Assembly (NCBI GenBank): GCA_026991575.1
Contig: JALXBF010000136.1
Coordinates: 1 to 45,905, forward strand
Source of the DNA: Planctomycetota bacterium
Lineage (GTDB): Bacteria; Planctomycetota; Planctomycetia; JALXBF01
Direction: 5' to 3'
DNA: 45,905 nucleotides
Made by a program: the position numbers and the translations under genes. Shown here in pieces: positions 40,125-45,905 of this stretch; positions within the stretch are counted from its first letter, which is position 1, and every line of letters begins with the position of its first letter. The notes beneath the pieces are model-generated. The model had not been told where the DNA came from, ran no database searches, and worked only from the letters and a program-made list of their open reading frames with translations.

Positions 40125-40418
40125 CTAGTCTAACACGGGCGGAACGAGGAAGAACTCCCCATCAGTGTCCGGTGCGTTCCGCAGCGCAACGTCACGCGGT
40201 AGCGAGGGCCGGAGGCGGTCTTCGCGGAAGACGTTGGAAATCGGCAGCGGATGGGCCAGCGGCTCAACGTCCTTCGTGTCCACCTCGTGCAGCTGCTCGA
40301 CGTACTCGACGATCTTGTTCAACTGGCCCGTCATCACGGCCAGTTCTTCGTCCGTGAGCCGCAGGCGAGCCAAGAGAGCGACCGCTTGAACTTGCTCAGC
40401 ACTCAGCGCCATCGTCAT
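40125..40418 (-). CDS. gatC: Aspartyl/glutamyl-tRNA amidotransferase subunit C
   Basis: 97 residues; starts possible at ATG 40418, ATG 40412 or GTG 40430. GatC is a belt that wraps around GatA and GatB and stabilises them. The helical motif [21 protein letters not shown], the middle [25 protein letters not shown] and the end FFLVPPVLD are all standard. It lies between rpmB and gatA, with about 40 bases to gatA. Confidence 0.95.
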   Translation of the reverse strand: MTMALSAEQVQAVALLARLRLTDEELAVMTGQLNKIVEYVEQLHEVDTKDVEPLAHPLPISNVFREDRLRPSLPRDVALRNAPDTDGEFFLVPPVLD

Positions 40419-40438
40419 CCCCCGCCGCACCGATGAGG

Positions 40439-40699
40439 CTAGACCTTGGGGATCTCAAAAGCGGATCGCTTCACAGGCCGCTGCACCCGGCCAGAACGCA
40501 AACACTGAGCACAAACACGCACGCGACGCACCGTGCCGTTGATCACCGCCTTCACCCGATGTAGGTTCGGCTTGAACTTGCGGCGGGTCACACCCGTAAC
40601 CTTGCGGCCCACGCCACCCAGATACTTGGCCTTACCGCGGCGAGAAATGCTATTACCCACCGACGGCTTCTTGCCACAAATCTGACACTGCATCGCCAT
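40439..40699 (-). CDS. rpmB: Ribosomal protein L28
   Basis: 86 residues from ATG 40699 (ATG 40693 is two codons inside), with GGAG upstream. Sequence is typical of bL28: MQCQICGKKPSVGNSISRRGKAK at the start and TGVTRRKFKPNLHRVKAVING in the middle. Two CxxC pairs (CQIC and CAQC) make a zinc-binding version. It is placed first in the gat operon, 20 bases before gatC. bL28 lies near the E site on the large subunit. Confidence 0.96.
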   Translation of the reverse strand: MAMQCQICGKKPSVGNSISRRGKAKYLGGVGRKVTGVTRRKFKPNLHRVKAVINGTVRRVRVCAQCLRSGRVQRPVKRSAFEIPKV

Positions 40700-40744
40700 G
40701 GGAACCGTCTCCGGAGAACGTACGCCCAGAGTGCTAACACTGGA

Positions 40745-40774
40745 AGGATACGGCCAGAGCACTACCTGAGACAA
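40745..40774 (-). promoter_or_regulatory. Promoter candidate for rpmB-gatCAB
   Basis: On the minus strand TTGTCT (40769-40774) and TATCCT (40745-40750) are 18 bases apart and lie about 45 bases before the rpmB start. Each has four of six consensus bases. Confidence 0.3.
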
Positions 40775-40987
40775 CCTCGACCACCCGCCCGAACCGTCCC
40801 TGGCCCAGAGCAATCGGTATCGGGCCTCGCTTGACCCGCCCCTGTTGCTGCTGCGCGCTACCTGATCCCTACCGGCCCTGTCGCGCCGGCGCACAGGGTT
40901 ATCCTCAACACAGCCGTTGACCGGACCGATCTGCCCGGATAGCGATTCATAACCCGGCACCGAATCATCAGATGTGCATCACAGCCC

Positions 40988-41580
40988 GTGGCAGACGATG
41001 TGCCCGCCAGCTGGTGTTACGGTCACCTAAGTCCGAGACCGCACCTCACGCACGGACACGCCTGGTGGTTTGAGACCGCCACGGTCTCTCGAGGCCCGCG
41101 CCGCACTCACCCGTCGCTGTGCGATTGGCGCGGTTTCCCCCGAACGGCGGCTGCGGACGGGCAGCGCGACGTTGCCTACGAGAGGCTCCTTTCGCACCGG
41201 GGACTGGCGGCGAAAGTGTTGCGGAATCACCTCAACGAGGCATGCGGGCAAACGCTGCCCCTGGAGCTACCGCCGCAGCCGTGGGACCTGAACGCGGCGA
41301 CCGAGCAGGTGCGCCCCCACAGCTAGCGGACACGCTGTGGTCGCTCGACGTGGCGGGACAGTTCGTGGTGGCGGTTGAGCTCACCAGGCCGTCGAAGCAA
41401 AGGATGTCCAGAGCAGATGCGGAAGAGCTGGAGCGCTGGGTCCGGATAGCGGCAACGGCGGAGTCGCTCAAGGAGCGTTTGAGAAGGCCTGAGGCGGGTC
41501 CTGGGGGCCAGGCCGAGAAGTGTCTGGGCCGCCGCAGCTGGGACGTAAATCACCGAAGTGCTTGTAAGGGAATCGGCTAG
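40988..41580 (+). pseudogene. Probable frameshifted gene remnant
   Basis: Two plus-strand frames carry complementary protein-like pieces. The first, 40988-41326, ends in HRGLAAKVLRNHLNEACGQ, then PLELPPQPWDLNAATEQV. The second, to 41580, holds LWSLDVAGQFVVAVELTRP and RADAEELERWVRIAATAES. They meet at a run of five C (41314-41318). Adding one C joins them as a single frame through RPPQLADTLWSL. I recognise no family. It could also be non-coding sequence with accidental open frames, or a sequencing error in an intact gene. Confidence 0.3.
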
Positions 41581-41694
41581 CAAACCCACGTTGCGGTCCC
41601 GACACGATTTCCCAGCAAGGAAAGCTCGGCCAACGGGAGTAGCGTACCTCCGCGGCTCACCGATAGCGACACCGTCGATCCCGTTTGGTCGGCC

Positions 41695-44490
41695 TCATTC
41701 GCGGCCACCGGTTCCTGCAGCCGCCGGTGGCGTCAGGGTCGTAAGCCAGGCCACCAGATCACGGAGCTCCTGGTCCGTTAACCGATCCACCAGGTCCTGC
41801 GGCATGATGGAAACCGGCACCGACCGGCGTGCCTCCAGCTCACCGGTACGGATCACAAATGGTTCGCCGAAGGCATCGACATACGTATAGCTGTCCAGGT
41901 GGGTACGGACGAGGAGCCCCGTCTGCACTCGGCCGTCTTTGCGGAGCAAGAGCCAGCTCTGGTAAGCGGGCGCCACCGTCGCCGATGGGTTGATCAATGA
42001 CTCCACGATGTGCGCCCGTCCTGATGCACCAATGAACGACAGGTCCGGTCCATAGCTGGCCCCGCGGCCATGAACCCGGTGACAGCGGAAGCAGCCGCCG
42101 AGACGCCGGTGGTAGAAGACCCGTTCGCCTCGCGCAGGCGAACTGCTCGAGCGGCTCAGCCAGTTCAACCACAGTTCCGTGCGGTCCCGCGGCGGCCGTT
42201 TGACCGGTCGCCACCGGCCAAGAACGCGGTCCCGAAGCGGCAACAGGTCGGGCCGGTCGACGACCTGCATGAGTTGCTGTTGCTCGGTCGGGTTCAGCGA
42301 CACCCCCACGAGTGCCCTCAGCGCCTCGGCCGCAAGCTGCGGCGGACCTGAGCCGGCAAGCTCGACGAGCAATCGTCGGTACTGCTCAGGCGCGGCGGCC
42401 AGCCCCACCAGCGCCCAGGACCGCAGTTCGCTCGGGGCATGCCGATCAGCCGCAACGCTGGCCAGAAACGCCACGCCCTCCGGCTCGCCTCGCACCGCCA
42501 GCGTCCGCAGCACCTCGCGCCGCAGCCGCTGCCCACCGCTGCGGTACAGCCGGCTCAACTCAGCGAACCTCAGCACGGGCGAGTCGTCCGGTATCGCTAA
42601 CAGCGCCTGGATCCGCTGAGTCTCCGCCAGGCCCGGATCGGCAGCTCGCCGAAACAACTCGCGATTGATCCGCCGGCGGTCCGCCGGCTTGCCGTCGATG
42701 CGAGCCAGAGCAGTGACACAGCCGATGACCATGTCCACGTCCGCAGCAGGGTCCTCCAGAAGCTGCTTCACGTGCTCGCGGTATCGCTTAAGCCTTCGGT
42801 CCGCGATCCATTTCACAGCAAGGAAACGGACCGTACGGTCCGAGTCCGCCAGGAACTGCGCGACTTTCCCCCGCCGGTCTTCCGGATCCAGCCGGCGCAG
42901 CACCAGCAGCTGCGTGCAGCGATCGCGTGCCACCACTGGCCGGAACGCGCCCAACAGAGTTGGATGCTTGACGAACTGCCACCGGGCTGCGTGTGCCAGG
43001 AACGGGTCGGCAGACCTGGCAAGCTCCTGAAGCACGGGCACATCCCGCAGGTCGCTGAGCGCTGAGACGGCAGCACGCCGTACAAGCCCGGGCTGTTCTG
43101 GATCCAGCCAGCGGCGCACGTTCACGCCTCGACGTGCCAGCAGCCGCACCGCCAGCGCGCGCAGCGACACATCTGGATCGCGGTCTGCAACTTCCTGAAG
43201 AACCCGGTCCGTGATCAGCTCGCTGCGTGCGCACAGCAGAGCACTGCCGCGCACCAGAGGGTCCGGATGCTTCAGCGCCGGCTGTACGTTCGAGGCTTCC
43301 TTCAGCGCCCGTTCCCGCAGGACCCGGTCTGCGGACGTAATGCCCGTTGGCTTCGGGTCAGACCCTGGGGGCCGGTCCCGCCAGCGGACTTGCCAGATCG
43401 CCCCCCTGCCATGAAGCTCGTAGTTGCTCAGCACCCAGTCGCTCACAAAGAGCGATCCGTCCGGGGCCACTGCCAGGCCCACGGGCCGAAAGTCCACCGG
43501 CCCCCGCACCAAAGGTTTCGCCTCCGCACGATAGCTCGCACCGTGCGGAATCAGCTCGAACTGTTGGATTTGGTGGTCCGCCCAAGCGGTCACGAACACC
43601 CGACCGCGGTACTCGGCAGGCAGGCCGTCGGAGTCGTAGACCAGCACCTCGCACGGTCCCTCGCCGGTCCCCCCAATACCAGGCAAGGTACCGGGCAACT
43701 CCCCATGCCATGCTTGAAACGGATGCCGACCCGCGCGGCCATAGCGAAACTGAAAACCGTAGTCACCACCTTCCAGAACCTCAACCAGGCGGCAGGGCGG
43801 TGAAGCGTCCGGATCGTTATCGACTGCAAGCAACCGCCCGAGTGCATCGCGATGGATGCCGAACGGATTCCAGAACCCAGTCGCTACGCGGTGCAGTTTC
43901 TTCCCGTCGGCCGTACAACGAAAGATGCTGCCACCTTCGCCCCCGCCCGAGAGCGTGACGCCATCGGAGCCCACCAGCTTGTATGGCTCGCCAAGGTTCT
44001 CGCCAAGGCCAAAAACCAAGCTGCCATCTGGCTCGAAGCACAGGCCGCTGAGGCCGTTGTGCGGATAGGTACCCGGCGTTCGTAGCTCGATGATCCGCTC
44101 CACTTGGTCCGCCTTCCCGTCGCCATCTATGTCTTTCAGGCGCAGGATCTCGGCGCGGGTAGCCAGGTAAACCCAACCATCCGGGGATGTGGCCAGGTCC
44201 ATCGAGTGGCGGGTCCCCTCATAGAACGTCTCGAACCGGTCAGCCCGACCGTCACCGTCGGTGTCGGCCAAGAGGCGAATCCGGTCCGCCTTGGGACCAG
44301 CATAGTCCTCAGGCGGAAAGTGGGTGTGCGACTCGATGACAAGCAGCCGCCCTCTGGAATCGAAAGTCAGCCCGATGGGGTGGACAATGTTCGGATCGCG
44401 TGCAAACAGGACCACTTCCAGCCGCGGATCAACCGCTTCAGGCCGAGCTTGTGCAACCAGCAGAAAGGCACAGAGTACCGGGCCGGTCAT
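41695..44490 (-). CDS. Membrane-bound dehydrogenase (Pirellula/Verrucomicrobium type) with HEAT repeats and C-terminal cytochrome c
   Basis: 931 residues. Signal peptide (MTGPVLCAFLLVAQARP). The N-terminal half (about 20-370) is a glucose/sorbosone-dehydrogenase-like beta-propeller with the family signature region IGLTFDSRGRLLVIESHTHF and IRLLADTDGDGRADRFETFY. The middle (about 390-760) is HEAT-like repeats (helical pairs with PLVRGSALLCAR, DVSLRALAVRLLARR). The C-terminal domain is a cytochrome c, with heme site C800-F-R-C803-H804 and a probable distal Met (M895, SIMPQDL). Such proteins are abundant in planctomycetes and probably oxidise sugar-related compounds in the periplasm, but the substrates are mostly unknown. 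Start ATG at 44490. Confidence 0.92.
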   Translation of the reverse strand: MTGPVLCAFLLVAQARPEAVDPRLEVVLFARDPNIVHPIGLTFDSRGRLLVIESHTHFPPEDYAGPKADRIRLLADTDGDGRADRFETFYEGTRHSMDLATSPDGWVYLATRAEILRLKDIDGDGKADQVERIIELRTPGTYPHNGLSGLCFEPDGSLVFGLGENLGEPYKLVGSDGVTLSGGGEGGSIFRCTADGKKLHRVATGFWNPFGIHRDALGRLLAVDNDPDASPPCRLVEVLEGGDYGFQFRYGRAGRHPFQAWHGELPGTLPGIGGTGEGPCEVLVYDSDGLPAEYRGRVFVTAWADHQIQQFELIPHGASYRAEAKPLVRGPVDFRPVGLAVAPDGSLFVSDWVLSNYELHGRGAIWQVRWRDRPPGSDPKPTGITSADRVLRERALKEASNVQPALKHPDPLVRGSALLCARSELITDRVLQEVADRDPDVSLRALAVRLLARRGVNVRRWLDPEQPGLVRRAAVSALSDLRDVPVLQELARSADPFLAHAARWQFVKHPTLLGAFRPVVARDRCTQLLVLRRLDPEDRRGKVAQFLADSDRTVRFLAVKWIADRRLKRYREHVKQLLEDPAADVDMVIGCVTALARIDGKPADRRRINRELFRRAADPGLAETQRIQALLAIPDDSPVLRFAELSRLYRSGGQRLRREVLRTLAVRGEPEGVAFLASVAADRHAPSELRSWALVGLAAAPEQYRRLLVELAGSGPPQLAAEALRALVGVSLNPTEQQQLMQVVDRPDLLPLRDRVLGRWRPVKRPPRDRTELWLNWLSRSSSSPARGERVFYHRRLGGCFRCHRVHGRGASYGPDLSFIGASGRAHIVESLINPSATVAPAYQSWLLLRKDGRVQTGLLVRTHLDSYTYVDAFGEPFVIRTGELEARRSVPVSIMPQDLVDRLTDQELRDLVAWLTTLTPPAAAGTGGRE

Positions 44491-44860
44491 GGTGATTCAC
44501 GCCGTCGTTGCCGTTGGTTGGGGTGTCTGTTGCAGTTTACCACCACCGTCGGATCGGGGATGGTCGAGACGCGGCTGCGCTAGTGCGGTGAAACCGCTCA
44601 CGGACAACCCTGCTACGCTTCTAGCCGAACCAGCAATCTCAGCCCCGCTGTGGACGATAGGCCTGACGAGCCACCGGGCGGAAAAGCTGCATCGCCTCCG
44701 AGCACGCGGGGGCGAACTGGCCTGAGGAGCAGCGGTGATGGTCGCGCGCACGGCCCCCGCTTACCGAGGAACGCGTTTCGCCCCGTGCGATGCCGGCCAA
44801 CTCCCCAGACCCGATCGAGTTTGCGGTCGGATTCGCCAGTGGTGGTTGGGCGCACCGAGC
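44491..44860. other. Gene-free stretch before the membrane-bound dehydrogenase
   Basis: About 370 bases between the porin stop and the start of the membrane-bound dehydrogenase, both on the minus strand. It must contain the promoter of the latter, but no clear -35/-10 pair is visible. A small inverted repeat, GCGGTGAAACCGC, lies near 44584-44596. I see no credible gene. Confidence 0.45.
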
Positions 44861-45905
44861 TTAGAAGTGGTACCGCATGGTCCCTTCGACGCGGAACGCC
44901 TCACCCGGTGCAAGCCCTTTGTACCGCGTCTCCCACCAGCTCAGTTCGATGCCAACTTCTAGCTCCGGGCTGACGTTCCAGATCAGGTTCGCGAAGTAGA
45001 AATGATTCTGGGTCCGCCGGCCGGGCGAAAGGTCGTCGTCGTTTGGGTCGTCGATGCCAAAGCCCACATGGGTGTGTAGATCGGAAGTCCAGTAGAGCCA
45101 CAGCTCCACCCAGCCTCCCATCGCCCGGATCGCCTCACGTTCCACCGGGTCGATCCCCTGATTGATCCCGCCCAGAAAAGTGCCCAGCGCCTGGCCCATG
45201 AAGAACTCCCCCTGAAAACCACACCGCTCGCTAAACGGGTACCGCACATCGATGTTGAATGACCAGCTCAAGAAGCGGCGATCGTCCTCTGCCGGCGGCG
45301 TCCTGAAGTCGGTACCGTGCTGGGCGATATGCCCCGAGACACCGAACTGAGCCGGCTTGCCCGTGCCGTACCGATCCGGTCCAACATAGCCAATACGCCC
45401 CATGAGTGTAGGCCAGCCAGCGTCCTCCCCCTGGATATCTGGAGCGCCGACAAAGTCGCTGACGATCGTCTGGTTGATCGATGCCTGGGCAAGCCACTTC
45501 GAACCGTCCTCGGCTCTGAATGTGCGTTCGAGTCGAACCTGGGCACGGCGGTAGCCGATGTTGCCCGCCGCCCAAGCGACGGTGTAGTTGAGCACGTTGG
45601 GCCAGAGCGGCGAGATGAGATCCCAGGTCTGGCCCCCGAGGATGCGCCACCCGTCGCGGTAAAACTCACCGTAGGCATGCCTGAGAAGAACACCAGTGCG
45701 GTTCGCCGTCAGCGCGAAGCCGTGAAAGTCGAACTCGATCCTGCCACCGCTTTGCCCGCCTTGAATCTCCGGCCCGTAGATCTGAAAGCCCAGGCGAGTC
45801 GCGCGTGCGCTAACGCTGAAGGAGGGCTCCCCCTGAGTATCGTCCGAGTGCACGAACAGGACGAACGGTCCGGACACGGTGCGGGACGTGTCATAGGAGG
45901 CGTGC
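44861..45905 (-). CDS. Porin (beta-barrel outer-membrane protein), 5' truncated by window edge
   Basis: About 348 residues are visible. The frame is open to the right edge (the residues before the first GTG still read as protein: ASYDTSRTVSGPFVLFV), so the signal peptide and N-terminus are outside. Alternating-residue strands are clear: ARATRLGFQIYGPEI, GGRIEFDFHGFA, LLRHAYGEFYRDGWRILGGQTWDLISPLWP, ANLIWNVSPELEVGIELSWWETRY. The last residue is Phe (GTMRYHF), the usual C-terminal signal for outer-membrane insertion. It resembles DcaP-type and planctomycete porins. The substrate is unknown. Confidence 0.9.
   Translation of the reverse strand, partial: HASYDTSRTVSGPFVLFVHSDDTQGEPSFSVSARATRLGFQIYGPEIQGGQSGGRIEFDFHGFALTANRTGVLLRHAYGEFYRDGWRILGGQTWDLISPLWPNVLNYTVAWAAGNIGYRRAQVRLERTFRAEDGSKWLAQASINQTIVSDFVGAPDIQGEDAGWPTLMGRIGYVGPDRYGTGKPAQFGVSGHIAQHGTDFRTPPAEDDRRFLSWSFNIDVRYPFSERCGFQGEFFMGQALGTFLGGINQGIDPVEREAIRAMGGWVELWLYWTSDLHTHVGFGIDDPNDDDLSPGRRTQNHFYFANLIWNVSPELEVGIELSWWETRYKGLAPGEAFRVEGTMRYHF

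Larger units (their letters stand above)
40700..41694. other. Long gap between rpmB and the membrane-bound dehydrogenase
   Basis: About 995 bases with no intact, convincing gene. It holds the rpmB upstream region (40700-40780), a possible promoter, and a probable frameshifted gene remnant on the plus strand (40988-41580). The remaining 115 bases on the right show nothing recognisable. Confidence 0.5.

Noticed and set aside
40720-40740. CIRCE-like half site (TTAGCACTC) upstream of rpmB on the minus strand
   Set aside because: The second arm GAGTGCTAA is absent at the expected nine-base spacing, so no CIRCE operator is supported.

Overview
The window looks like chromosomal DNA of a high-GC planctomycete (Planctomycetota), assigned by gene content and not by any search. 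The main pointers are a Pirellula/Verrucomicrobium-type membrane-bound dehydrogenase with HEAT repeats and a c-type heme site (41695-44490), a porin of the kind common in planctomycetes (44861 to the right edge), a SpoVG protein in a non-sporulating Gram-negative setting, a Tat-exported sugar-isomerase-like protein, and a type II secretion/type IV pilus assembly cluster. I see no tRNA, rRNA, CRISPR array, insertion sequence, phage gene or plasmid origin.

Left third (1-19776): mostly housekeeping genes in short operons. A 5'-truncated gene and an exported protein converge at the left edge. A PAS-GAF-receiver signalling protein, ispE (isoprenoid synthesis) and spoVG follow. The minus-strand operon tyrA-purL-purQ (aromatic amino acid and purine synthesis) meets spoVG tail to tail, with both stop codons inside one TTAA. 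Next come an exported lectin-like protein and a tight plus-strand run: SAM hydroxide adenosyltransferase, zinc-ribbon membrane protein, DUF523/TudS, AMMECR1, Tat-exported TIM barrel. A 2-hydroxyacid dehydrogenase, an orphan GroES-like protein, a PEBP lipoprotein, a small membrane protein and pyrE complete this part.

Centre (20042-35774): the most distinctive region, an envelope machine mixing type II secretion (T2SS) and type IV pilus parts. Minor pseudopilins (J-, I-, K/X- and H-like) come first. An HD-GYP protein follows on the other strand, then the major pseudopilin GspG. A regulatory insert (receiver, histidine kinase, STAS protein) precedes the ATPase GspE, GspF, a small membrane protein, PilM, PilN, PilO, a GspC/PilP-like protein and a short secretin. 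GspE carries a tandem MshEN motif that matches the c-di-GMP-binding pattern closely, and the HD-GYP protein is a predicted c-di-GMP phosphodiesterase. Together they suggest a c-di-GMP-controlled export or pilus machine with its own two-component and partner-switch inputs. No prepilin peptidase or retraction ATPase is in the window.

Right part (35810-45905): tatD is followed, after about 375 bp with no convincing gene, by a strong intrinsic terminator; that stretch may hold a small RNA. The minus-strand operon rpmB-gatC-gatA-gatB makes ribosomal protein L28 and the tRNA-dependent amidotransferase. About 1 kb with a probable frameshifted gene remnant follows, then the membrane-bound dehydrogenase and the 5'-truncated porin.
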